From positions 1 to 20,403 of the forward strand of contig JAPTWR010000190.1 in the NCBI GenBank assembly GCA_028065135.1: DNA of 20,403 bases, written 5' to 3'. Shown piece by piece: positions 1 to 6,748 of the stretch. Below the pieces are notes generated by a model that saw only the letters and a program-made list of their open reading frames with translations, was not told the DNA's origin and ran no database searches. The position numbers and the translations under genes are program-made. The stretch comes from Acidithiobacillus sp. Its GTDB lineage: Bacteria; Pseudomonadota; Gammaproteobacteria; Acidithiobacillales; Acidithiobacillaceae. The first letter of the stretch is position 1; the number at the start of each line of letters is the position of its first letter.

Positions 1-98
1 TTCTGCAGGCCGTTGATGGTCTGGTTGGTATTGCCCAGACTGTTCAGCGCTTCTAGCCCGGAAACGTTGGTGTTGATGGAACCGAAGGCGGTAGACAT
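1..98 (-). CDS. fliC: Flagellin, N-terminal fragment (runs off window)
   Basis: Only the first 32 codons are present. They read MSTAFGSINTNVSGLEALN and continue with an N/Q/L-rich heptad-like stretch, the pattern of the flagellin D0 alpha-helix, which begins with INTN followed by a helix that packs in the filament core. A GAGGTG Shine-Dalgarno lies 7 bases before the ATG at 98. Flagellin is exported by the flagellar type III apparatus and polymerises beyond the FlgK/FlgL junction. FlgL also carries D0-like helices, but a separate flgL is already present at 7993, so flagellin is preferred. The symbol is by analogy: the gene could be one of several flagellin paralogues. The C-terminal half would confirm it. 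Confidence 0.8.
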   Translation of the reverse strand, partial: MSTAFGSINTNVSGLEALNSLGNTNQTINGLQ

Positions 99-176
99 GA
101 TTTACACCTCAATCTAGTGGCGAAAATGACGGGAGGCGCAATGACGCGGCTCTTAATTCCCCACTACGGCACACCG

Positions 177-191
177 GCGCAAAAAGTGCCT
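177..191 (-). promoter_or_regulatory. Possible sigma54 (-24/-12) promoter of flagellin
   Basis: Read on the minus strand, the site is AGGCACTTTTTGCGC. It has GGCAC at -24 and GC at -12 with the obligatory spacing (GG at 190-189, GC at 178-177). The -12 half is GCGC rather than the preferred TTGC, so the match is imperfect. A start near 165 would leave a leader of about 67 bases. A sigma54 activator is encoded in the same locus. No sigma28 (TAAA / GCCGATAA) match was seen in the 185-base leader. Confidence 0.4.
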
Positions 192-283
192 TCGAACGGT
201 CCGTGTGGCGGCGGGTTGGCCCGGCGCCGACAGGCAGTACAGACGTTCCTCAAGGCGAGTTCCGCCCCGAAATAATGAAAGGA

Positions 284-691
284 TCACATATCGGGCTTGA
301 GTTCGTAGACCCACTCACACCCATTGAAATAGGGCTCAATGTCATCCAGTATTGACCAATCATCTGGATCAATCTTGTCCATGGCATCGCTGAATCCACT
401 TTTTACGTGTCCTGCGGCTTTTGGTGCCACGTACGCTCCAAGTGCGACAGCTCCTGCCACAACGGCAACAGTGGTCACAACTTTCAAAGCGGTGTCCTTG
501 ATATCGTCGTCCATTAAACGTAACGTGTCAAAAATGCTGGCTTTAGGAATTTTAGCTGGAGGACAATCCTTATATTTTTCAGCCTCTGCTAGACATAGAG
601 CAACGTAGTCTACTTCATCCTCTTCTTTAACTGCTCCAACTGATCCATCTGCACCACCCGCAATTGCGGCACTATCTTCGCCTTTATTCAT
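284..691 (-). CDS. Small single-TM protein of unknown function
   Basis: A 135-residue protein I do not recognise. It opens with a hydrophilic, acidic and glycine-rich stretch (1-45), continues with a short basic/amphipathic part (46-70), has one hydrophobic segment at about 71-90 (VVTTVAVVAGAVALGAYV), and ends in an acidic, aromatic tail (105-135). There is no cleavable signal peptide, so a single membrane anchor is likely. Cysteines are at 33, 43 and 125. The ATG at 691 has a strong AGGAG six bases upstream, which supports a real gene. Codon use and base composition are visibly more AT-rich than in the flagellar genes, suggesting a separate origin. It lies just before flagellin in the same direction, but a functional link is unproven. 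Confidence 0.7.
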   Translation of the reverse strand: MNKGEDSAAIAGGADGSVGAVKEEDEVDYVALCLAEAEKYKDCPPAKIPKASIFDTLRLMDDDIKDTALKVVTTVAVVAGAVALGAYVAPKAAGHVKSGFSDAMDKIDPDDWSILDDIEPYFNGCEWVYELKPDM

Positions 692-885
692 TTTTTTCTC
701 CTAGCATTTTCCGTGATGATGTGTTTGTTTAGCAGCCGGTATGCTGCCAACCTTTCCACAAGTATATCAGACGGTTTTGCCCCCTGTCTCCTGCCTCCTG
801 ATGCTGCCCACCGTTCACCACAGGCTCTTCGCTGTTCTGAGGACCTTGTGATGCTCTTTGCCGCTGCCCCTCCACCCATACCCAT
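688..885 (-). CDS. Doubtful small basic ORF overlapping the next gene
   Basis: This open frame runs from ATG 885 (or TTG 948) to a TGA that overlaps the ATG at 691 as ATGA, the arrangement of coupled genes. The last 30 residues (PSDILVERLAAYRLLNKHI, then ITENARRKK) look like a real amphipathic, basic helix. The N-terminal part is low-complexity, and no convincing ribosome-binding site precedes either start. It uses several AGG/AGA arginine codons, which are scarce in the flagellar genes. It could be a small foreign gene, the remnant of a larger one, or chance. The stretch 692-994 otherwise shows no gene, RNA or repeat that I can support. Confidence 0.3.
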   Translation of the reverse strand: MGMGGGAAAKSITRSSEQRRACGERWAASGGRRQGAKPSDILVERLAAYRLLNKHIITENARRKK

Positions 886-994
886 ATATCTTGTAGGTGC
901 GACTACGGCCAAGCTTTGGGCCTTGTAGCAGGTATCTAAGTGCTGCAATAGTCGTTTCGCAAAAAATGTTGATTTGAACGCGCGGGATTTTAGA

Positions 995-1255
995 TTATGG
1001 GTGCTTTTCGGTTTTAGCGTTGATCTCCTTGAGTTCTTCGTAAATCCGGAAAGCCAGGATCATCAGTTCGAAAAAAATGCGTGTGAACACCATACTGATG
1101 ACGATTTCCACAGGCCCCAGTAGCAGATATGCGCCGCCATGAAGCATCAAACCCAATCCAATCACAAAATCAATCACCAAGGCCAGCCAGTAAAACACCG
1201 TTACCAGCCGTGGCGTTAACATCTCTTCGAAAAAAAGCACATTTTTCAGTTCCAC
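995..1255 (-). CDS. DUF4282-like small two-helix membrane protein
   Basis: Read from a GTG at 1255, this is an 86-residue protein starting MELKNVLFFEEMLTPRLVTV. It has two hydrophobic helices (about 18-35 and 40-65), then FFELMILAFRIYEELKEINA. The pattern of an N-terminal phrase like FxxMLTPxxV, two TM helices, and a final FELxIxxFRIYExLxEI is that of DUF4282 inner-membrane proteins, whose role is unknown. The frame stays open upstream to 1375, but that part is not conserved-looking and would overlap the glycosyltransferase. The GTG start matches the family N-terminus and has a G-tract Shine-Dalgarno seven bases away. It follows the glycosyltransferase by about 60 bases. Confidence 0.65.
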   Translation of the reverse strand: MELKNVLFFEEMLTPRLVTVFYWLALVIDFVIGLGLMLHGGAYLLLGPVEIVISMVFTRIFFELMILAFRIYEELKEINAKTEKHP

Positions 1256-1262
1256 CAGGTAT

Positions 1263-1272
1263 CCCCCCCCCC
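1263..1272 (-). promoter_or_regulatory. 10-bp poly-G tract acting as Shine-Dalgarno
   Basis: On the coding strand ten consecutive G are followed by ATACCTG and then the GTG start of the DUF4282-like gene. The tract is the only Shine-Dalgarno-like sequence at the right distance. It is the longest homopolymer in the window and is outside the reading frame if GTG 1255 is the start. Length slippage would therefore change spacing or strength of initiation and not the protein. If translation instead began upstream at 1375, slippage would switch the frame. Confidence 0.5.
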
Positions 1273-1298
1273 TATAAAGGCTGAAACCATTTTCAGCC
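1273..1298 (-). terminator. Hairpin after glycosyltransferase gene
   Basis: A perfect 8-bp inverted repeat (GGCTGAAA / TTTCAGCC, 4-base loop) at 1279-1298 lies 19 bases after the glycosyltransferase stop. On the minus strand it is followed by TTTATA, then the G tract. The short, interrupted T run makes it a weak intrinsic terminator or attenuator rather than a strong one. It also sits immediately before the ribosome-binding site of the next gene. Confidence 0.45.
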
Positions 1299-1316
1299 GG
1301 AAAACGTTGATATCGC

Positions 1317-4300
1317 TCAGGTCCACGCCGATTCCCACAAATCCAGATGCTCCTCCAGTATCCAGTGCTGTTCAATGTGGGCTTTCAGGGTTTCGCCCGC
1401 CGCTTTTAGCACGGACCGGTCCGCCACCAGGTCGCGCAGCGCGCCCATCCAGTCGTTGTAGCGGTTTTTCACCAGCCAGATCGGGAATCCCTGATACGGC
1501 AGGATGTCCGTAGCCAGCACGGGAATACCCAGGATGCCCATTTCCAGAATGCGCAGATGACTCTTTCCCTTATTGAACGGGTGGTCCTCCAGCGGCGCCA
1601 GAGCCAGATCGAGACCCAGGGAGGCCACCTTCGCGGGATACTGTTCGAACGGCACCGGCGGCACAAAGGTGACATATGGGCGCATGGATTCCGGGCACAT
1701 GCCCATGAACACCCAGTCGATGTCCTTATGGGTCGCTTTCACCACGTCCTGAATGATTTCCAGATCCCCTTGATGGCTGACGCCGCCCACCCACCCGACA
1801 CGCGGCCGCGCGTCGGGTGAAACTTGCGTGGACAGGCCGCTCCACCGCGCACGTTCGATAAAGTTCGGCACCACCCGGATATCGGGGTTCCAGCCGCGAT
1901 ACTGCTCGGCCAGAAATTCCGTGGTGACCACCATACGGTCCATGCGCTTTGCCGTATGGCGCAGACGTTTGATGATATCCGGGTGGATATGTGGACGGTG
2001 CGCGTTTTTCATGGGCAGGTGGATAACCAGATCATCCACTTCAAACACCCGCAGGGTGTCTGGGCGGTAATCCATCCACTGCTGGATGCCCCGCGCCTGG
2101 TGATCCTCCATCTGCAACTGGAAAACCACGCTGTCGGGCGCGGATTGCAGCATCTCCGGCGGCGTGAGCAGCTGCATGGTTTCCATGGTCTGCACGCGGC
2201 CTGCACGGGACAGGGCGCGGGCCGGGGCGATGATCCGGTACTCACCGGTGCCCTCCCGATTGACGGGGTGTGCGAACACCTTTTTACGGGGCCGCCAGCC
2301 GTCTTGCCAGGACAAGGCGGGTACGTTCTCGTATTGGAAACCGCGTCCATGACGGGTGAAGTTGGCGTTATAGGCGCGATCCCGCGCCATCCTTTCCGGC
2401 CATTTACGAAACAGCCGGTCATTGCCTTCCGCCAGAATCCGCCGCGACTGTTCTGCCGCGTCCGGATTGCCCTGCGCTTCGGCCCGCTGGCTGGCGGAAC
2501 CATGGTGCATGAGAATAGCGTCCGGGGTCCAAACGATACGCAAGCCACCGGCGCCTATCTTCAGACAAAGGTCCACGTCGTTGAACTGCACCGGAAACTC
2601 GGCGGAGAACCCGCCCACGGCATCGAACACCGCGCGTCGGACGGCCATGCAGGCGGCGGTGACCGCCTCGTAATTCTGGGTCAGCACGAGACGGCCATAG
2701 TATCCACGATCTTCGGCCTGCAGCCCCAGAAAGGGGTGATCCGCGCCACCGCCGGAGAGTCCCAGGATAACACCGGCATGCTGGATCTTGCCGTCCGGAA
2801 ACAGCAGTTTCGCACCCACGGCGCCTACCTGCGGGCGCAAAGCGTGGCGAACCATGTTCCGCAGCCATTCCGGATGCAGGACCGCCGTATCGTTATTCAG
2901 AAACAGCAGCACTTCGCCGCGAGCCGCCTCCAGGACGGCGGCGTTGTGCATGGCGGCGTAATCGAACTGGCCCGGCCACGGGAACACGCGCAGACGATCT
3001 CCGAACGCTTGCGGATTGGCGATAATGGCGTCCAGATACTGCCGGGCGTCCGCATCGGTGGAGTCGTTGTCGATGAGAAGGATCTCGAAATGGGGATAGT
3101 CCGTCCTGTCCAGCAGGGTGTCCACGCACTGCTGCAGGTATCCGAACTGGTTTTTGGTGGGGATGATGACGCTCACCAGAGGCAACTCGTGCGGCAGTGC
3201 ATAGACCGGGCGGTAGGTGGCGGGCGCCGGCCCGAACTCCACTTCCGCGGATTCGCCACAGCGCTCCAGATGTGCGGCCAGGGCCAGTCGGCCGGAATGG
3301 ACGATGGTCTCCACGCCGACTTTGTCGGTTCCGGACCGTGCGCCACGATGGTAAAGTACCCGCGCCACATGACCGATGACCTTGTCCGGCGTATCGATCA
3401 TCACTTCCGCCGCCCGCAGCGCCAGGTCGTATTCCTCGGCGCCCGGGAATCCGGTCGGCATCCCGCCGATGCCACGAAGGAAATCTTCCCGAATCACCAT
3501 CAGTCCGCCGGTATAAGGCAGACTGCGCAAGGTGTCGAGATGAAAATCCGGTTTGAAATGCGGATTCCCATGCCGCCCCAGGTCATCGACCTGATCCTCG
3601 TCGCTGTATAGCATCCGCAAGGAGGGATGGTTCAGGATGGCGATGCCCATGCGGGCCAGAGCGTCCGGCGCCAGATAATCTCCGGCATCCAGAAAAGCGA
3701 TCCAGCGTGGTGACCGTCTGGTGCCCTTCGCGTCGTCGAAACGTAACAGCGTATTCAACGCCTCCCAGTCCTCTCCGTCCATGACGGAAACGTCCGGCCA
3801 CGCCTCCGGCGTATCCGGCCAGAGCATGGGTGTTTCTTTATCGGTTGCGCATGCCTCCCGTAAAATGCGCACCGCCGCCGGATGCACCACCTGTCCGGCG
3901 AGGCTGTCCATGGCGAGTTTCGCCCGCAAGCCGTTACGGACATTCTGCCGCATCAACACCACGAATTCCGGGAATCCCGGTTTGCCGGCTTCTTCGCGCA
4001 TCCAGTCGATGTCCTGTGGGGCGAGGCCCTGGTTGGACCGCCAGATTTCTTCCGGCGTTGGCGTGTGTTGCACTTGCATGGGCAGTACGCATTTGTCTTC
4101 CGGGATGGATGGATATTCCGCCGCTGCGTCCGGCATTTGATATGCGGGATTCAGGCGCGCGGTGAGGATGTGCTGGAGTGCGGCCATCTCGTCGAAATCG
4201 CGCGGCGACACGGCGTGCAGGGCGCAGCCGTCCATGTTGATCAGCGAAGTGCAGCCGGGTCGACCCTGGCTGACCAGCCTGACATCCCATACGGCGTTCT

Positions 4301-4922
4301 GGTGAATGACTTCATACCCGCAATCTGCCAGCAGGGACATGGCGGATTCGCGGGTAAAGAATCGCAGATGCGTCACGTCCAGTATGCCGCTGACCGCGTA
4401 GCGCCAGTGCCCGGCGCGCAAACCGGCCATGACGCCGAGATTGCGCACGTTGGGCAGGGAGACGATGATCTGGGCGCCGGGTTTCAGGAAAACCCGCAGC
4501 CAGCGCAAAACTTTCCACGGGTTTTCCAGGTGCTCCAGCACGTCCGCGAGAATAATCGTATCCACGGTTCCCGGTCCGACACGCCCGTCGCTCTGCCCGG
4601 TCACGTCCGTTTCACAAGGATCCTTTTCCGCGCAAATCACGGCGTCCAGCACCGTTCGCGCGATATTCAGGGATTCCACGTCGATATCCATACCGACCAC
4701 CACGGACTCCGGCCACTTTTCCTTGATCAGCCGTCCCGTGGCGCCGCCGCCGCAACCCACTTCGAGCACCAGCCCCGGCGCGCGAATAAAGGACTGGATC
4801 AGTTCCGGACGGGGATGGTTGTGGTAGGCCTGGAAGTCCTTTCCAGTGTCCTGGGCGGGTACGGGTGTATCCGATGCAGGGTGGGTTTCCGGTATCAACA
4901 GTTCTGCTTCAGGCATGAGCAA
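1317..4922 (-). CDS. Multidomain methyltransferase-GT2-GT2-GT4 glycosyltransferase
   Basis: A 1201-residue fusion with no signal peptide or TM helix, so cytosolic. Residues about 45-220 are a class I SAM methyltransferase (motif I LEVGCGGG at 53-60; later ADVLEHL and LPNVRNLG). Residues about 315-545 resemble a divergent GT-A (GT2) domain with FLDAGDYL (410-417) and LYSDEDQVD (438-446). Residues about 580-850 are a canonical GT2 domain (VSVIIPTKN 583-591, FLNNDTA 674-680, NDVDLCLK 781-788). Residues about 880-1200 are a GT-B (GT4) domain with GWVGG (1043-1047) and KGKSHLRILEMGILGIPVLA (1118-1137). Such stacks extend O-antigen or flagellin glycans. Lying between flgL and flagellin, it is a candidate flagellar glycosylation enzyme (inference). 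GAAGGGA five bases before TTG 4922 favours that start; ATG 4916 is the alternative. Confidence 0.9.
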   Translation of the reverse strand: MLMPEAELLIPETHPASDTPVPAQDTGKDFQAYHNHPRPELIQSFIRAPGLVLEVGCGGGATGRLIKEKWPESVVVGMDIDVESLNIARTVLDAVICAEKDPCETDVTGQSDGRVGPGTVDTIILADVLEHLENPWKVLRWLRVFLKPGAQIIVSLPNVRNLGVMAGLRAGHWRYAVSGILDVTHLRFFTRESAMSLLADCGYEVIHQNAVWDVRLVSQGRPGCTSLINMDGCALHAVSPRDFDEMAALQHILTARLNPAYQMPDAAAEYPSIPEDKCVLPMQVQHTPTPEEIWRSNQGLAPQDIDWMREEAGKPGFPEFVVLMRQNVRNGLRAKLAMDSLAGQVVHPAAVRILREACATDKETPMLWPDTPEAWPDVSVMDGEDWEALNTLLRFDDAKGTRRSPRWIAFLDAGDYLAPDALARMGIAILNHPSLRMLYSDEDQVDDLGRHGNPHFKPDFHLDTLRSLPYTGGLMVIREDFLRGIGGMPTGFPGAEEYDLALRAAEVMIDTPDKVIGHVARVLYHRGARSGTDKVGVETIVHSGRLALAAHLERCGESAEVEFGPAPATYRPVYALPHELPLVSVIIPTKNQFGYLQQCVDTLLDRTDYPHFEILLIDNDSTDADARQYLDAIIANPQAFGDRLRVFPWPGQFDYAAMHNAAVLEAARGEVLLFLNNDTAVLHPEWLRNMVRHALRPQVGAVGAKLLFPDGKIQHAGVILGLSGGGADHPFLGLQAEDRGYYGRLVLTQNYEAVTAACMAVRRAVFDAVGGFSAEFPVQFNDVDLCLKIGAGGLRIVWTPDAILMHHGSASQRAEAQGNPDAAEQSRRILAEGNDRLFRKWPERMARDRAYNANFTRHGRGFQYENVPALSWQDGWRPRKKVFAHPVNREGTGEYRIIAPARALSRAGRVQTMETMQLLTPPEMLQSAPDSVVFQLQMEDHQARGIQQWMDYRPDTLRVFEVDDLVIHLPMKNAHRPHIHPDIIKRLRHTAKRMDRMVVTTEFLAEQYRGWNPDIRVVPNFIERARWSGLSTQVSPDARPRVGWVGGVSHQGDLEIIQDVVKATHKDIDWVFMGMCPESMRPYVTFVPPVPFEQYPAKVASLGLDLALAPLEDHPFNKGKSHLRILEMGILGIPVLATDILPYQGFPIWLVKNRYNDWMGALRDLVADRSVLKAAGETLKAHIEQHWILEEHLDLWESAWT

Positions 4923-4984
4923 GGCGTTCCCTTCAGGTATGATAGCTGTACAAAAGCAATCCTCATGCCACTATTTTTTGGAAG

Positions 4985-5965
4985 CTAACTTCCTGTTAAG
5001 CCTAATGCAATTTTCAGCCTTGCGTTTTCATTCACGAGAATCGCCAGCTTTTCCGAGATGGCGTTCTGCTGGTTCAGCGCGCGGATGCGCTCGTCGGAAA
5101 GGACTCGCGCCACCAGATGCAGGAAGGTCTCGGCGTCCGACAAGGCAACGATTCCGTACACTTCCATGGACGGCAAGCTGATTCGGGAAATCTCGCGCCA
5201 GTCCGCCATGTCTATCGCGACGATTTGCGCCCGTCCCGAAAGGGTGCCGTCGGCGACGTTCCGGCTGGCGCTCAATCCCACGTAAAGAATTCCGTCCCGA
5301 ATGGCCAGACCACGGGTGTAGCCGTCCAGGGCGATGCGTGAACAGGGGTACTGGTGTCCTGCCGTATGCCATAGTTCCCCGGTTTCGGAGTTACAGAGAA
5401 TCCACTCATCCACATCGTCAATACCCAGAATGGAATGCGGCTGGCTCAGTCCGGCGACCAGTGAAAGCCGCGAGTTGCCGTGCAATCGACGTAAAAAACC
5501 CTGGTTCAAGGTGGTGAGCTTGTAGCCTCTGGAGATGGGGAATTCCCCAAACGCGGTGAAGCACAGTTCTCCATGCAACCAACCCAGACAGTTGATGTGC
5601 CAGGCATCCTCCGGGTCGGCGAAGGTCCAGCGTTCGGCCTCCATTGCTTTTTTGATGTTCCAGCGGATGACGGCATTGTGTTGTGTCGAGACCAGATAGA
5701 CATCTTCGCCATCCAGCAGGACATCGTGCAGATCAGCCCATTCCCCGGCGTATTCTCGTGTGCCGTTCCGGTCGGTAAGGGCCAGCAGGTCTCCCTGCTG
5801 GATGCCGCGCAGGAAAATGCCTTCCGGGGACCAATGAATGCCGCAGGTTCCGCGATCGTCCAGCGGGAGGATTTGTCCGTCATCCATGATGGCGAACAAT
5901 CCGCCCAGATTGTTGGGCGCGCTAAAAATCAGGTGGCCAAACAGGGATGTCGGCAAGTTATTCAT
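4985..5965 (-). CDS. DUF4915/TIGR03032-like propeller protein, unknown function
   Basis: A 326-residue soluble protein without signal peptide. Repeated short beta-strand units ending in W/Y/L-D (for example HWSPEGIFLRGI, GEDVYLVSTQHNAVIRWNI) suggest a beta-propeller. The phrases WHINCLGWLHGELCFTAFGE and GYKLTTLNQG resemble the DUF4915 (TIGR03032) group, often found next to TPR and glycosyltransferase genes; that assignment is from memory. The last 35 residues (ALNQQNAISEKLAILVNENA) form a heptad-like coiled coil that could mediate dimerisation. Its ATG overlaps the stop of the PilZ gene as ATGA, so the two are translationally coupled. It precedes the large glycosyltransferase by about 60 bases, which fits a role in the same glycan or flagellar process. 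No reaction can be assigned. Confidence 0.75.
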   Translation of the reverse strand: MNNLPTSLFGHLIFSAPNNLGGLFAIMDDGQILPLDDRGTCGIHWSPEGIFLRGIQQGDLLALTDRNGTREYAGEWADLHDVLLDGEDVYLVSTQHNAVIRWNIKKAMEAERWTFADPEDAWHINCLGWLHGELCFTAFGEFPISRGYKLTTLNQGFLRRLHGNSRLSLVAGLSQPHSILGIDDVDEWILCNSETGELWHTAGHQYPCSRIALDGYTRGLAIRDGILYVGLSASRNVADGTLSGRAQIVAIDMADWREISRISLPSMEVYGIVALSDAETFLHLVARVLSDERIRALNQQNAISEKLAILVNENARLKIALGLTGS

Positions 5966-6732
5966 CCGGCGCCCTCCCTGAGCGTACCGCGCTGCCGCTC
6001 GGCGACGTAGCGTTCCAGCGCCTTCAGAAACAGCGCGTATGGTTCCACGAACCGCATCCCCAACAGGAACCGCTCGCGCCCGGACGCATGGTCGTCGGGC
6101 GTCCCTGTTTTTTCCACCCGCGCCACTTGCGCATCCACCGTGTAGGTTCCCCGGTGGATGCTGAGGGAAATATCCATGTGGTCCCTTTTGCCCGGCGTGG
6201 CTGGAAAGGACAGGGGCGAGGTGAAAGAGAGCCGCATCCCGTCGATGCTCAAATCATGCGCGAATGCCGGAAAGCGAAACTGTCCATGCTTTACATCCCA
6301 TTGGATGGACAGGTTTTGTGCATCCTCCAGAGGAACGGGCACCCGGAATGCGTGCCGTCGCTGCGTGCGTTCCAGGGTCTTTGGAGCGCTCACGGAAATG
6401 GCGGGGAGCCCATCTTCCGCGTAAGGCCGCATGCCCATGGAAATGGCCTGGAATCCGTAATGATAGCCGTCTCGTTTCCGAAGCCATTGCACGGCGATTT
6501 GGTCGCCACGCTCCGGAAGACGGTCCGCCATGACGCGCAGGTGCGCATCAAACAGCAGCGTGTTCTCCGTCATTTCTGGCAAAAACCGGGAGTGAATGAG
6601 GTCGTCGTTCGCCAGCAGCAGATCCGCGAAGGATTTCGTGGATCGGGCATCGGACAGTATGCGCTGCGTTGCCGCGGGCGGGACCCTTTCCCAGGACTGG
6701 TCGGGTGCTTTCAGCAGGGGCGATTCGGACAT
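5962..6732 (-). CDS. YcgR-like PilZ c-di-GMP effector (flagellar brake)
   Basis: A 256-residue cytosolic protein. Residues about 40-120 match a YcgR-type N-terminal domain of beta strands. The PilZ domain starts at about 120: the RxxxR motif is R126-H-A-F-R130, and DxSxxG is D160-L-S-I-D-G165, the two elements that bind cyclic di-GMP. Family members bind the flagellar switch or stator when c-di-GMP is high, slowing rotation. Position immediately after flgL (16-base gap) supports the flagellar role. The ATG at 6732 has little Shine-Dalgarno, suggesting re-initiation from flgL. The final residues (LREGAG) overlap the start of the next gene. A link to polysaccharide synthesis control is also possible, because the following genes are glycan-related. 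Confidence 0.85.
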   Translation of the reverse strand: MSESPLLKAPDQSWERVPPAATQRILSDARSTKSFADLLLANDDLIHSRFLPEMTENTLLFDAHLRVMADRLPERGDQIAVQWLRKRDGYHYGFQAISMGMRPYAEDGLPAISVSAPKTLERTQRRHAFRVPVPLEDAQNLSIQWDVKHGQFRFPAFAHDLSIDGMRLSFTSPLSFPATPGKRDHMDISLSIHRGTYTVDAQVARVEKTGTPDDHASGRERFLLGMRFVEPYALFLKALERYVAERQRGTLREGAG

Positions 6733-6748
6733 TTTTTGGAACCCATGA

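Noticed and set aside
215..231. GTTGGC-CCGGC-GCCGAC hairpin upstream of flagellin
   Set aside because: The 6-bp stem contains a G-T pair and has no T run on either strand, so it is not a convincing terminator. The GC-rich context makes it likely by chance.
735..749. TGGCA ... GGC arrangement with sigma54-like spacing before the 135-residue protein
   Set aside because: The -12 half reads CGGC, not TTGC, and the site lies inside a doubtful ORF. One good half with correct spacing is expected by chance in a sequence of this size.
995..1375. 126-residue reading of the DUF4282-like gene from 1375
   Set aside because: The extra 40 residues are not family-like and overlap the end of the glycosyltransferase. 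The GTG at 1255 matches the expected N-terminus.
1824..3611. A 595-codon open frame on the plus strand
   Set aside because: It is antisense to the glycosyltransferase gene. Its translation is His/Arg/Gln-rich without any domain, a usual effect of GC-rich coding sequence on the other strand.
3882..4988. A 368-codon plus-strand open frame
   Set aside because: It lies antisense to the methyltransferase part of the large fusion gene, with no recognisable motif or ribosome site.
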